64,000 bases of DNA from Syngnathus acus (taxonomy: Eukaryota > Chordata > Actinopteri > Syngnathiformes > Syngnathidae). The notes beneath the pieces were generated by a model. The model saw only the letters and a program-made list of their open reading frames with translations. It was not told the origin of the DNA and ran no database searches. How positions within the stretch are numbered: position 1 is the first letter of the stretch; each line of letters opens with the position of its first letter. This document shows, in pieces, positions 11,309 to 58,703 of the stretch. The stretch lies in assembly GCF_901709675.1 (NCBI RefSeq), contig NC_051092.1:6388491-6452490 (forward strand), in the 5' to 3' direction. The translations under genes were made by a program, and so were the position numbers.

Positions 11309-11720
11309 CAAGTCAAAGAAAAAGTCGTAAAGCTCCTTTTTCTGCAGAAACTTTCACGCAGCACCTCAGCGGTTTGTCAGTAGCAGTGAAGGTGACAAAA
11401 AGGGGATGTCTCCATGTGGGAGCGCTTCGGCGAGGAGAGCGATAAAAAGAGCTCTGCTAATCCCGGATCGGGAAAGGTGTCTGGAAGGAAGGAAGAGGGA
11501 GGGGGGGGGCAAAAACTGACAATAAGGGAGCGAGCGCACAATGCTTTCTCCTTAGGGGCTGAGTCTCCTCCCTCCCTTCCAACACGCACGCACAAAAACG
11601 CACTCACACACGCGATGCTATTGCAGCTGTTCTTATGAACTCTGAGGACTCTTGTATCCAAAATCCTTCCCGATAGTCCTCTCAATGTTATTTTTTTGGG
11701 CCCGCCCCGTCACATATTCG
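11234..11720 (-). promoter_or_regulatory. Probable spon1 5' UTR and promoter region
   Basis: Sequence just upstream of the spon1 start. It is richer in G+C and CpG than most of the window, with a CCCGCCCC box near 11701 and a G-run near 11500. It includes a 30-bp T run (A run on the gene strand, 11276-11305) only about 43 bp from the ATG. I see no convincing TATA box. The extent is a guess from base composition and position. Confidence 0.4.
11276..11305. repeat. Poly-T run of 30 bp (poly-A on the spon1 strand)
   Basis: Uninterrupted T30 on the plus strand, within the presumed spon1 leader. A matching A17 run (10949-10965) sits in intron 1 just past the exon 1 donor, so exon 1 is flanked by homopolymers of opposite sense. 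Such runs are prone to length error in sequencing and in replication. Confidence 0.9.
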
Positions 11721-14700
11721 AATAATAAAATTAAGCGCACTTTCATCAAAACATCATGAGAAAAATGTCCAACTGTTCAAAGAGCGCACAATATATTTTT
11801 TATTCTAAGTAAAAAATCAACAAAAGTCGAATGTTAAGCTCTTTTGATTAAAAAAGAAAAAAGAAAAACGAAGCTTCCAATTTCCTTTCTATGCTGTGAC
11901 AGCTAAAGATCATCGTGTCATCACACCAGCAGGTGGTGCAAGAGTATCTTCACGCCTTAAGATTCTCCGGATCTGTTTTGTACTGTCTCATCACAGCACC
12001 TCTTCTCTTCCCTCACCTCAAGATTTAGGACGTAATAAAAAAAGTCAAAGGGGATTATGGAAATGCAGGATTTTACCTCTTATCTTTGCTGCGGAGCTTG
12101 GGGTGCGTTGCAGAAAGTTTAGTTGAAGGACAGTTTTCACTGCTATCTTCCTTTTTGATGTTTGGCACATCTATTCATAATAAGAACAATAATAAAACAT
12201 GCCAAACTTTTACTGACTTAGTTTGAGGGTTGTCAGCAATATTTTACAATAAAAACAAAAGAACTTTCTTGTATTTTTGACTTTGTTCTGCACATGTATG
12301 TTGAGGAGTGTGTCTAAACATGCACAGGAAAGTAATTGAAACAAGTTGCGGTCTAGAGCCGGAGACTGTTAAACTAAACAGTCCTGACATGTCTCGCACT
12401 GTGTGATGAAGCCCATCTGGAAGGACTCTTGCGCAATAAACGGGTGCATGAAGAAGGTCTGGTGCATACCCTTGACCGAGGTGCGCCGTCAACGATTCAG
12501 TCACTTTTCAGTCAGACTAAGTTCAATTCAAATGCTGCATTTGAAAAGGATTGAGGATTACCCGAAATGTGTTGCTTCAAAACCAAAGTTCTGGTTTGAT
12601 CACTGGGGTCGAGTTAACCTCACTAGACTTGAATGACACTTAAAATATTTCCTGAAATGTTAATAGATTGTAGGGTAGTTGAACCCGAGTAGATGGCATG
12701 GTGGAAAAGTAATCACATTTATCTTTGTTTGTTTCAAGTGATGTTTGCCTCAGGCTCCTCACAGTTGAATGAACCAAACCTGGCCCGCTGCACAATATAA
12801 TAGCTGTGAGAGAGCGCGCTTAAATAATACTTTGCTGAAGGTAGTAAAGCTCCGATGTTGGCAGCATGTGTCAAAGTGTTGAATGGAATAAAATGAAAAT
12901 CACACTGACGTTAGTTTGTTGAAATTATTTCCTCTGATGGATGACTGCATTTCTAATTCTCACTTTGCAATTCTACTCATGCATGAACATCTTGACTTGT
13001 TGATATTGTAATTACTATTGGCTGAAGACATTTCTCATCTTGCCTTTTTCCCAAAGAGAAAACAGCTTCTTTTTTCTCTTTTAATGGATTCAGCTTACTC
13101 AATGTGACTACTTATGCTTAGCAATTATTTTTCCCTTTCTAAAATTAATGGCAGTCAATAAGTGCTAGATAAAAGGTCGAAGAGAGAGACAGTAAATAAC
13201 CTACTGTAGAAATGTTTTTAAAAATGGTCTTAATTGCAAAAAGAAGAATTCCATTTCACAGTTCTAACAGAGCATTAAGGAAATAGTAGTCTTTTGAATT
13301 GTTTCGTCTTCACGTGAAAATTATGTGGCTTAAAAAAAGTCAGTTTTTTATTCTGTTTACTAGTTGATATGTTCAAAGAAAAAAACGATAGTCATGTTTT
13401 TTTCTTGCAAGCTGGTTTTATTTGAATAAATAATAATAATGAATACCTACACGTAATAAATACTTGGCAGCATGACAACTGGAACCAAAACGTTGATATC
13501 GCGACAACCCGACTGCAATTTATGATTTCTGTTTGGCATTTTTTCCCGTAATGCCACTGCGGACAGTAAAAATCATAAAATTCATGAATAAACAGTGTAT
13601 ACTGACTTAACATTTGAACATATTGTTTTAATGTAGGCCAAATGCTAAAAAATACAAATAATGTATATAATTTTTACTTGTGTATCAGCAAGTAAATATC
13701 CTATAGCATTACAGTAAAAAAAATGCCAAATGGAAATCATGCATAATAATAATGACTAATTAACAATGTTAATGTACTTAATTTATGAATGTATTGGTAT
13801 AACGTTGACCAAAAAAATACTCTTCGGCATTTAGGCTAAGGTTTTAGCATTTAGCTAACAGATACAGATGAATGCATGAAAAAAAAAAAGTGTTATGTCG
13901 TGCATGTTGTTGTTGGGGAACTACCACCAAAGAGGCCGTGTGTTGATTCCGTATAGTTAGTTGAAATTTCCAGTATTAAAAACCTAAATACAACTTGATC
14001 AAAGCAGAAATCTGCGTTCTCACAATCTCCATTGAGTAAAAATCACTCATTTTTATCACTGGGAAATTTTACAGCATTGCTCCAAAATGAACGGATGCAT
14101 GCTCATGCTTACGCAGTGTTCACTGGTTGTAAAGCTGCAGAAGGCAACACGAAGCTGTCACCATAAAGTAAGCCCATCAAATTTAATTCCGAGAATGTGG
14201 GTAACCATGTGCATGCGTAGTGATCCGAGTCTGACGGAGTGCACGTTTGCGAATGCACTTGGCATATGTATAGTATTCTACTGCAGTTGTATCCTGAGTG
14301 AAAATCATGGAGGACTTTGGTTTTGTTTGATTTAAATGAATACATTTGCATGATTAGCCGGCAGTACACTTTGTTTCAGCTCTCCAGAGAATGCAATGTC
14401 TGTCTGTACGTCATGCAGTGTCTAGCAGATTATTGCGGGGACATTACTTTTTACTATTTGCATTGCTTGTTTATGAATAAAGTCCTCATACATTGTTGAA
14501 TGTCTCTGGGTTGCTGGAACTTGTTTGTCAGTCAACAGTCAAGTATGATAATACAACTAGACGAAAATAAAGTCTCTCAATAAAGGCAGTTTCTTTTCTT
14601 CTACATACTCTGTGAGTGTCAGTTTCAGTTCAGTTTAAATTTCAAAGGTTAGATGTTGTATAGTTCTTGTCACACGCTTATCTTAAAACACTGTGTACAG

Positions 14701-14757
14701 CTGTTGCTCATACCCTTTTGAAGGTGGAGGTAGAATGTCCAAATGGAGGCAAGCAGG

Positions 14758-14829
14758 CATGCAGGCCGAGGTAGAGAGGCAATGGCAGGCACACATGCAG
14801 GCCGAGGGAGAGAGGCAATGGCAGGCAGG
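14758..14829. repeat. 36-bp minisatellite, two good copies
   Basis: CATGCAGGCCGAGG ... GGCAATGGCAGGCA repeats at 14758 and 14794 with few differences, flanked by degenerate GGCAGGCA units to about 14890. It gives three overlapping open frames on the minus strand that are repeat artefacts. Confidence 0.85.
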
Positions 14830-17800
14830 CAAAGGTGGTAGGCCAAGCAAGGATAGGGGGGAGAGGGAATGACAGGCAGGCAAACAGGTGGCACACAGGT
14901 ACAAATCCAAATTGTTTGTAAATCAACTAAGGTTTCAACATAAAGGGTTCAAAGAAGTAAACTAAAGTGTGGTTTCTAAATTCCAAGTTTCAAATTCCAA
15001 AAACTACAAGCTTGGAGCAGACTTGAAGTAGCTTGAAGTGGGCTTTTTAGCGGTAAAAAACTGTCACTACTGTCTTCCTTCCTTGTCTAACTGAGACTGA
15101 CTACCAAGTGGGAGCAGCCTATTTATTTCCCTGATCAGGAGACTGATCAGGTGACCAAAGGCTTTGTCAAATAAAGGTCCATGGCCCAAGGCCAGCGAAT
15201 CTTAAACAAAAATAAGAATTTAAGCTAAGGAAACTAAATTGGCTCCAACATACTCATTTACCATCACTGGAGCGGTGATTTGCAGGTCATGTAAAAATGG
15301 ATTCATCAGCAAATTATGAAAAAATAAAACTCTCTTACAAGGCAAACAAGTGCACGTCAATACAAAGTACAAAGCTTGCAATCCGACTTGTCAAAGGTAA
15401 TGAATCATTTGGGACAAATAACCCGAACATAAACGAGCACCCATTCATGCGGTACTGATGCTCACCACAAAATGTTCACAAAAATCTTCAGTCATATTTA
15501 ACACACCCTGGGCAGTCTTGGTGGTACTCCTAAGAGTTAGATGAGAAATTGGCAAAAAAATAAAAGGATTCAAATTTGGAGAGAGATAGATATATACACA
15601 TTAGACATACATTGACTTTATTCAAAGGCCTGCAGTAAAATATTCAAACCATTAAGAAGCAGTGGGATATTAATAAAACAATAGGCTCATTTATAAAACC
15701 GAATTAACCTAGCTCTATCATTCGCAAGAACTGAAATAATGCAACCTGTGTAACGTGCCTACCCCCTTAACAATGCATGTCCTTTCAGTTCTCTTGCTGT
15801 GACGCCTACTAGTATTGATATGGTTGATGTGAACAAAGCAAGGTAAAAATCTGGTGACCAGATGCAGTACAGACTATTAAATTGGCAGGTTTAAGTGTCA
15901 TGTGGAGATAAAATGGAAAAAGTAGAATGGTGCCAAGAATCCCACAAGGAAATAACTGTTGGCAAGCCTGTTTAGTCAAAGCCAAAGAGTAGCTGCCACA
16001 GAAGTTAGATTAACAACGTGAGAAAGGGTGAGGAGCCAGTGGCCGTGAGCTTCTTCATCGATGCAAGTGAGAGGAATTAGCAATGAGGAGCAATAAAGAC
16101 AAAACCACACACTGAGCAGAGTTGAAAGGGAGGCTGGAGAAGCATGAAAACTGGAAAAACTGGAAGCTGATGAAAAATGCTGGTTGGGAAACAATCGTCG
16201 GCAGGGGGGAACGGAGGAGAAATTAACACTCAGATATCAGTCGGCGATGAGGGGGAGGAAAATTTCTAAAGAAACTCACGTGTGGAGATGTGAATGCTAA
16301 AAACAAATCTTTTGCAAATTCAATGCCCATCACATTTGTTTGGGTGCCCTCCCTAAATTGGATGAGCAGTGAGGTGGACGTGCTGACTAGTGCGCCACCT
16401 TGCCACCCAAAGCAACTATTAACATTAAAAAATATCCAGTTACAAAGGTTCTTCAAGGATACTCTGAGGTGTTGCGATGCTAATATTATGAATATATTTG
16501 ATTTCCCGCTTGTGCACACATACTGTAAGATTGCTTCTATTAGTTCTTGTTTAATCACTGATAGGATTTGTCATCATCATCCCAATAAAATTCCATCCGT
16601 GTGCACAAGCTTATGTTTGCATATTTAGATCGAGAAGTGATGTCATCTTTTTTTCTGGGGCCCACCTACTTGTCATGCTTTATTACCTATAAAAGCCTTA
16701 TAAAAGCTCAAGGCCTCACAGGCTTACAGTGTTTATAATAGCTTTGCAGTCTGAAATTGTCTCATGTCATCCCCAAGCAAAGTCATGCATTTTTTGCATC
16801 AATCTACCCGATATACTTTTTAATGGACACATTCACTCTTAACACAGCTCAGACAAATGGATAATCTCGTAGGTTAGTCTTTTATGGCATAAAATAGTCT
16901 GGCATTTGAGAGCGTTGGTCAAGATGAGCAAAATTGGGACAAAAATTGTGTTTAAGTACGTATGCATTTAGGTCCAGATCAGCCTGAGAAATCAACTCTG
17001 GTCCATTTAAATTGGACTAAACAGTACAGGTATGACTACACACCAAGACAAGAACGCAGAACAAGAACTCGTGAATTCCTGCTCCCCTTCAAAGTACACA
17101 TAACCAAGAATGTGTGGAACACCTGGTTGTTGTTTATGCTCTTTGGGGCGTGACGACCATTCGCCGAAGGTAAAATCGAGTACTGTCAATTTTTAAAATA
17201 AAATAAAAATGTGTTTTCCTTTTGTCAGCTCATTGGCTGAAGATTCCACTGAATAATACAATAGATTTGTCATTAAATTCATGAAATGTATCTTTCTTTG
17301 GTATTTGGGTTTTTGTTTATTCTATTCATAGCTCTAATTACTATTGATATGACATTTCCCTCTCTGCAAGTGGTAGCGCCTCATTTTTCCTATGTTGCTC
17401 TGCCACCTGAAAGAGCCGCTGCGATCATATCACAGATATTAATGGGCTCTCAGCAGGAGAGCTGTGGAGATTAGATAGATGGATAGGAGGAAGAAGACAG
17501 AAATAAAAAGATGAAGATGGAGCAGATGCTCTGTGGCTTTGATTCTCTTCTCTCCAGAAGAATCATTTTGTCACTTCCTGCAATTTTGTTTCTACTCTTA
17601 ATCCATTGGAATGTTTGATCCTGTTTACTTTTATAGCACGCACTCACCCCACAATGGCCTAATTCTCTGTTATAAATCCTCCATTGCTGGAAGCAGTTTT
17701 CTTCACAGCTGTTTCCTCTTGCCAAAGGCTCCTTCTTTGACAACTCTGATGCATACAAGGCTACTCTATTGGGTGCACAATGTCCCAAAGACATACTGTC

Positions 17801-20280
17801 TGGTGAAAAAAGTAGCAGCCATGGCCTTCACTAAGGCTGCCAGTGACCTTGGACATCTATTTTTAGTTTGGGGGAAGAGTGGAGAAGAAAAAAAACAAAA
17901 TGCACAAACACAGACACATCAGTATGTTTTATTTGTACCGCACGTCACAGCTCTGTACAGGTGTGGTTGAAACTAATGCATTCAAACATTGAAATACTAA
18001 TACATAAAATGTTAACGTATGCAAGTTAACAGATGGATTAGAAATCCTAATGTAGTGTGTAATGTGCTGCACATGTCACGCTCAACAGTCTAATTACATA
18101 ACATACACATTTTACATAAATGTGTGTGTGACATATTTATTCTTAGGCTGCATTCAGACAGACAGACAAAATCTGAGTCACAACTCACATGAAATCTGAT
18201 TTTTGCTAGACAGATCAGAACCATATTTGGGAGATAGTTTCATATTAGGTTAGGACAGGATGCATCTCATCCTGAACCGCTCCAAATCCGTTTTGACTGC
18301 ATGTGAAGTGCGAAGCGGTAAAGAATGGAGCATTTTGAATGAATTGAAAACACCAGTCCTTGGACAGAGGATGAAACACATTGCCTCTGTGGGGTGATAG
18401 AGCCATACAAGCAAAGCTTGAGGACATGTTTAGAAACCATTCAAATTATGAAAGTATTTCCTGTGCTGCTCCTGTCGCATTTATGTATGTATATGACGTC
18501 AAATAAGCACTACATTTGCTGGACAGCGCCTCCATTGCAACGTCGTTGCTACAGCAAGGGCCAAATCCCAATTGAACACTGATTTAGCAGGGTGGAAAAC
18601 TCAGATTTGAGGGGGAATCAGATATGCCTGCAGTCTGAACCAAAGTGCATGGTGGAGCCAAGAAAGTATTGTGCCGCTCCATGCAAGTGGTAACTATAAT
18701 ATATAATCCAACACTATTATTGGGAAACTCGACAAATAATAAGATTTAAAATGTCTGCGATTAATCTATTAACAATTAAAAGGCAGACATCAACAATATC
18801 ACTGGCCATAATTTTTTTATTTCAAACATTTTATTATTTATGTGATATTAAGTCGGTCATAATAATTTTAAGGGGTGTGCAAGACCTATCCTTCATTTTG
18901 AATGTTATCATTTATTTTCCTTACCCTTTAGTTTATTTCAGGACAACCATAATTTTGACAAATTTAATGAGTACAGAAAGTGACCTCAACACGCACACGC
19001 ACACACACACTCACGCTGAGTTTAAGTCCTTTCTATGTGTCAATGCTTCCCTCTAGTGGTTCACCAACATCGATTATAAAAAAAACAAAAGAATCAAATT
19101 CATGTAATTCATCTTTATTGTTTGAAGTCACCAAAACCTTTCTGAATAACTACATCCAACAGGATTCAATGTCAATGAGACATCAACACCAAAGTGACGC
19201 CATGGCGTAAGAGCAAAACTACTGTTCATCCATGTCCATCTTAAATAAACGCATCTCGCCACAATCCGTGTAAAGCACAAACATTGCACATGAACTCATT
19301 ACAGCATATAGCATCAAATCTCTTTCCTAAAACGAATAATTGTGTAAAGACCACAAACACACTTTCTTTAATAATTAAATCAAATAAATGGACAAAGACA
19401 TGGAAATGGTTGCTCTTCAACTTGTCATATAGAAAACACAGGGTGATTGAATGCAAACATTCCAAGGGTATTTTCTCCTTGGTTTATTTAGTTTAGTGTT
19501 ACAATAAGGTGTTACTTTGAAATATTCAAAGCTCACTCATAACCCTCCAATAAACCTTTATCCTCATCTCGAAGTGTAAAAGTCATGCGCAGGCCTGCGT
19601 TGTAACTTAAACTTTGTTAATGTCCAATTTCAATTGGCAAATATTTTAATGTAACTACTTATTATCCGATGTGTTTGTGTGTGGTGCAAGTTGTAAAAGT
19701 TGGACAATTTATTGTTGAGATTTTGATTCATAATTTCAGATAATGGATGCTATGGTTGTACATTTAATATAGGTGACTTTCTGTACATAAAACAATTTCC
19801 TTTAGTAACGGAATGCTAAACATTAGCATTTTTGCATTGATTCTGCTAAGTGCTAATTGCATTTGAAGCTATTTAATACTGTAGGTTAATCTCTTCTGTT
19901 CTAGTTCTCTCTACTGGACATTCCTTGCCATGCCTTGCCATCCAATATACTCTCTTTTAGTGTATACTTTTGGTATTCGATGACAAAATATTGTACATAT
20001 GGGCTGTTTTATTTCGACTTTGCGAAAAAACTATGGCTATTATCTCCTTTGGTGACTATCTGGCTGATTAGGAGCTCTGTGCTTTACAGAGTACTGAGGA
20101 TTCGGTTCTCCTCAGAAATGGTAAGTCAGTATTTTGACTATGACATTCTTGTACAAGTGATTGTATTAAGATGACTTTGTACGGCTCTTTGCCTTATCGT
20201 GAGAAAATGCAGAGAGTAGACATTACAAGCCTTTTCTGCTGTATGCTGGTCAGAACTCCACTCCATTTTTTCATAATATA

Positions 20281-20572
20281 CAGTGCTCCCTCGCTAATTT
20301 GTGGTTCAGTTATTGCACTCTATTGTGAATTTTCATTTATGAGCATAACGTCGTGTTATTGCAGTTTGACCTCACTATTTTGGCAGATTTTCTTGCTATT
20401 CTTTTACTTCTTTTTCAAGGGGAATTTTTTTTTTTACAAAAACCAAATCCATGAAAATTAGACAGCTTGTTGCCTATAATCAGCAAAAAAAAAGAGACCC
20501 TCAACTTTGTGGAAATTTACTTATTACAGGTGGGCTTGAAATCTATCACCCACGAAAAGTGAGGGAACACTG
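20281..20572. mobile_element. Tigger/pogo-like miniature inverted-repeat element with TA target sites
   Basis: The left end is CAGTGCTCCCTCGCTAATTT. The right end, read on the minus strand, is CAGTGTTCCCTCACTTTTCG. Both are bordered by TA (20279-20280 and 20573-20574). Total 292 bp with no coding capacity. TA duplication and CAGTG-type ends fit the Tc1/mariner-pogo (Tigger) superfamily. The element lies just beyond the 3' end of the KIAA1549-family gene. Confidence 0.75.
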
Positions 20573-21444
20573 TAATAGTATATTATGTGGTCTTTAAGGT
20601 AGTGCTTAAGTAAACAATAGGATGAGATGTTGAAATGTGTTCATCCTTCACAAAGTCAAGGAGTTTCATTCAAAAAAATCCATCATAAACCCAGTGAACA
20701 AAACAAATCAAACAACGCCAAGAAAAGAATCTCTCCAACACTACTTGCATAAATCTCTTCAATAAATCATCTGCTATATACAAGGATACATTAAAATGAT
20801 ACATGTACAGCTTGTCCAGTACCAAAAGGTGACTTGAACAGCAGCACAACTTAGTGAAGGGACTGAATATCCAAGCCAAACAGTCTCCTCTTTCAGACAA
20901 AAATAAACAACAAAAAATCTGATGTCCTTCCACAGTAGATATCTTTGAAATAAATGCATTTTTCCCCCTCCCAAAACTTCTTGTATTTTGTCTTTTCAAA
21001 GCTGACCTCACACGGAAATGTTTTATCGATCAATCCTTGCAGTAGTAAAACAATTCTGAGTGAGATTTAAGTTTGCATCTATGTTTGTCTGGTTGATAAT
21101 TCATTAGCAAATGACAGACAGAGAGCATTGTGGGTAATTCATGTTATCATTGTTCAGAGAAATGAAAGAGAATGAATATTTCAGTACAGAAATGCGGACC
21201 ACAAAGCTGCCGTTGCTCTGTTTTACAGATTTTTTTTTTGCCTTGAAATACAGTGAGTGAATAAAAACTCGCATTACAATAATCAATGCACAAATGTAAA
21301 GACAAGAGCACATATCTAAAACCAAAAATTGACACAATCAAGACCTATTTTTTTTTCTGTTTTTCTTTTGATTTCTCTCACTTAAGTTTAAATACACAAT
21401 AACCAGCGGCAGAAGGTTCACAAAGACATTTGGACTCAATTAAA

Positions 21445-22016
21445 AAAGAAAGAAAGAAACACAGTTTTATTCCAGCCAGGTTTTCTTGGCTGTATTGTGG
21501 ACTTCAGAGTCAAGCCCTGGATGGTCCAGACGAGTGTGTCACTTCAGTGGATTAGACTGCTGGTCTTTGCCAGTCCACGACTGGACTGGTGATGGAGCAG
21601 CATGATTGTGCTGTGTCATGCTGGCCATGTGACGTCTGTTGTGAGAGGCACTGCTTTACGCCATTCACGCTCCATATATGTCGTAGTGTCAGGGAGGGAG
21701 TTTCCTGAACCGTGTTCACCACACAGGAGTCAAGCTATTTCAATAGTGACCCTTGGTGGGCCCTGTGAGGTCAGGAGCTCAGGGAGCACAGAAATATGGC
21801 AGCAGATCTGCGACCAGGTTTTGGGAAACATATGGAGCGAATCGGTTTTAGCAAAGGCTAGATGATAAAGGCCTTGAGGCTGCGGGTCCAGCAAGCAGAG
21901 CTTGGCAGATGAATAAAGGGACAAAGTGTGTGGGAGGATTTGAGTCCACTGGTGAAGAACAAATCCAGACAGGATCCAAAAAGAGAGAGCGGCCATATTT
22001 CCACCCAAACAGACAC
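21445..22016 (-). other. Putative 3' terminal (non-coding) exon and polyadenylation signal of the KIAA1549-family gene
   Basis: A good acceptor (pyrimidine-containing tract, TTGCAG) precedes position 22016 on the minus strand. About 550 bp downstream there is an AATAAA (21471-21466), followed by an A/G-rich stretch where cleavage could occur. No reading frame through it resembles the family, and the stop codon used lies in the preceding exon. I therefore read it as 3' UTR. Exact limits need transcripts. Confidence 0.45.
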
Positions 22017-22590
22017 CTGCAACCCAGAAAGTGACAGTGTAAGTCATTATTCTTTATTTTCAATCAATCATTATTCTCATGACATATTGTAATCAGATTT
22101 TGGTGTAGGACAAAGACACATTCAAGTTAAACAACAAGAACTTAAGATTCACCTTCTACATGACTGTTTGCCCAACATGAAGCAGGTCAGTGTGATTATA
22201 ATCTTTGTGTTTGTAGTGCCATAAATAATCTAAATGTTATGCCAATAATTACTACAACTCAACGAGAAATTGTTAGGTTAATGGAGATTATTTGGATAAT
22301 AAAAAATAACTACACAAGTTAGTGATTATTTTTGTGTTATTTGCTGAGCCTAATTGCCAGTATAGTTGAACCTAATTAAAAAATCAATACAATCCACTCA
22401 CTGATATATATTCATGAAAATGAAAATGGCACACTGGGATCACAAAACTAAACAGCTGTATAAGTAATTATGACTTGCCATAACATTTGAAGAATGACAA
22501 TAACATTTAATGCGTGGTATAAAATTATGTTATGAAAAGAAACAAGTTCCTTATACTGTACAACCATTGGGGCTCATGTTTATGGAAATA

Positions 22591-22640
22591 CAGCGATCCC
22601 TCATTTTTTTGTGGGAGATGTGTTCCAGATCACCAGGTGG
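22591..22640 (+). repeat. Fragment of a Tigger/pogo-like element end
   Basis: CAGCGATCCCTCATTTTTTTG preceded by TA, then GTGTTCCAGATCACCAG, matches the end of the CAGTGnTCCCTC family. No facing end was found. It sits in the intron between the last coding and the terminal exon of the KIAA1549-family gene. Confidence 0.45.
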
Positions 22641-23431
22641 TGAGTCCATCGGAAGGGGAAGCCATATTGTCTTTTCGGGCTCTGTCTGGTCCATTCCATG
22701 GGTGCAGGCCAGGCCACCAGGCGCTTGCCATGAAACCCCACCATCAGGCTCCAGAGGGATGCCACGGTGACCCGCGTCTGGGCAACGGCCAATATTTTTA
22801 CTCGTCATTAGCTGTCTATGGCCGTGCTATGTTTGGTGCCTCAGCTCGGACCGGTTTGCCATGGGTAACCCTGCCAAGGGTATGAAGATCCAGACATCTT
22901 AGCTCCTAGCATATCTGGGACATCCAAACCCTTCCACCACAATAAGGTGACAGCACAGAGAAGGAGAATTCTTGACTATGATTTGACAATTATTCGATGT
23001 ATTTGATAAGACAAAAAATATATATATTTATCAGATAATATAGTGTACAATGTAGTATATCAATTAGTCTAAATCTTGGTCTAAACTTAAAATTGTTTTA
23101 TCTTGTTTTACCTAACAAGGTACTTTGAGTAAAGCTGCTGTGTAAATTAATTTAATCAAGTGAGTGTAGCAAGTCTGAGTTAGAGGACCTTTCTCGTGCA
23201 ATCTATTTTAAGACCTTAAGAAAAGACTGATGAGACATTTACATAATGACAATATCAACCAGACAGGCACTTAATGGGAGCATATGGTTCCATCAAAAGC
23301 ATCAACAAACAGGACATAAATAACCCTGAACTAACTCACGGTCACTCAGGAAACATGACAATGGTGACATGATCATACTCACAAAGCCACTGATTGTTTC
23401 CATATGGGGAGGGTAGTGAGGTTGGGGTGCT

Positions 23432-57683
<34,252 letters not shown>

Positions 57684-58635
57684 CTGCAAGAAATACAGAA
57701 ATGAGGGCAAAGAAATTGTTATTTTCAAAGGTTTGAGATTAAAGTTAAGACTCAAGCACAATTTTCTTTTCATCATGTGGGATGAAAAATTATTTTTTAG
57801 TTTGAGTTCTTCGGGAATCTCAACAAGACAACTGCCCTTGAGCACAGACAATCACAATTAAGCAATACGTGTTCATGCAACTCTTTTCTCTCCACTGCGT
57901 AATACACATTCATGTCAAATTGCTTTGAAGCTCTGAAAAGCAACTCTGGAAAAAAATTAATAAGAATATCTAAACTAGGTCGCTTAGCTTTTGGAGGATA
58001 AAGCATGAGGAATTAATTTAGATGTTCCAGAACCGAATGTACCATGGTGAGGGAATAACACATAGATAGGCTACACGAGCAGTAGATGCATACACACTCA
58101 CACAAACTCACACAAACAAACACACACCTAATTATGTACAGTAGATAGTAATCTGATATGTTGTTATGTTCATCCCGGTTTCATTTTCCTAGAAGCTGCA
58201 GAAGCGCACAAGCTGTGCTTCAAAAGAAAAATGTTGGTGTCATATACACCCTCCCAATGAAGCAAGCCGATCCTTTATATGGGACACAGACTAATTTGCA
58301 ATGGTAACATTCTCAAAATGTCTTTTTTTTTTCCAATTAAATTGTAATTGATATTGAATTATAAGTACAACACATAAGGTTGGGAGGGGTCTTGGTAAAC
58401 TGAGGTGTAGGAGAGGGGGATGGAGGGTTGACAAGATTTTTATTCAGGCTTGTCGAGTCTGCCAAAAGATCCAGCAGATACTGTTGTAGTGGAAACCAAA
58501 AATCTTTCTTCTTTTGTTGTTATTCAATTACAGAATGAATGTATACAAATATTTGTTTTTCTCAGAATCCTTGCAGTCCATTCATACATGGGACACAGGA
58601 AATGGCAAAGAATATGATCATTTTTATAATTACGC

Positions 58636-58703
58636 CCTTATGTGTGTGTGTGTATCCGTGTGTGTGTGCATGCGTGTGCATGCTTGCGTGTGTGTGTGTG
58701 CTG
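58636..58703. repeat. Imperfect (TG)n tract
   Basis: TG-rich run interrupted by TATCC and GCATGCG units. It creates several Cys/Val-rich open frames on the plus strand that are not genes. Confidence 0.9.

Larger units (their letters stand above)
11721..21444. other. Intergenic region between spon1 start and the KIAA1549-family 3' end
   Basis: About 9.7 kb with no open frame that looks coding by composition, splice signals or homology. It is very AT-rich (notably 13.0-13.9 kb and 18.7-19.9 kb). It holds the 36-bp minisatellite and the Tigger-like miniature element. It could contain spon1 regulatory DNA, but nothing in the sequence identifies it. Confidence 0.6.

Noticed and set aside
14670-14926. 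Three overlapping minus-strand Cys/Leu/Pro-rich frames
   Set aside because: Open in all three frames because of the 36-bp minisatellite.
20670-21011. Minus-strand frame of 113 codons beginning MRSALKRQNTRSFGRG
   Set aside because: It lies past the predicted polyadenylation site of the KIAA1549-family gene, has no similarity I recognise and no splice context. An extended 3' UTR is possible but not shown.
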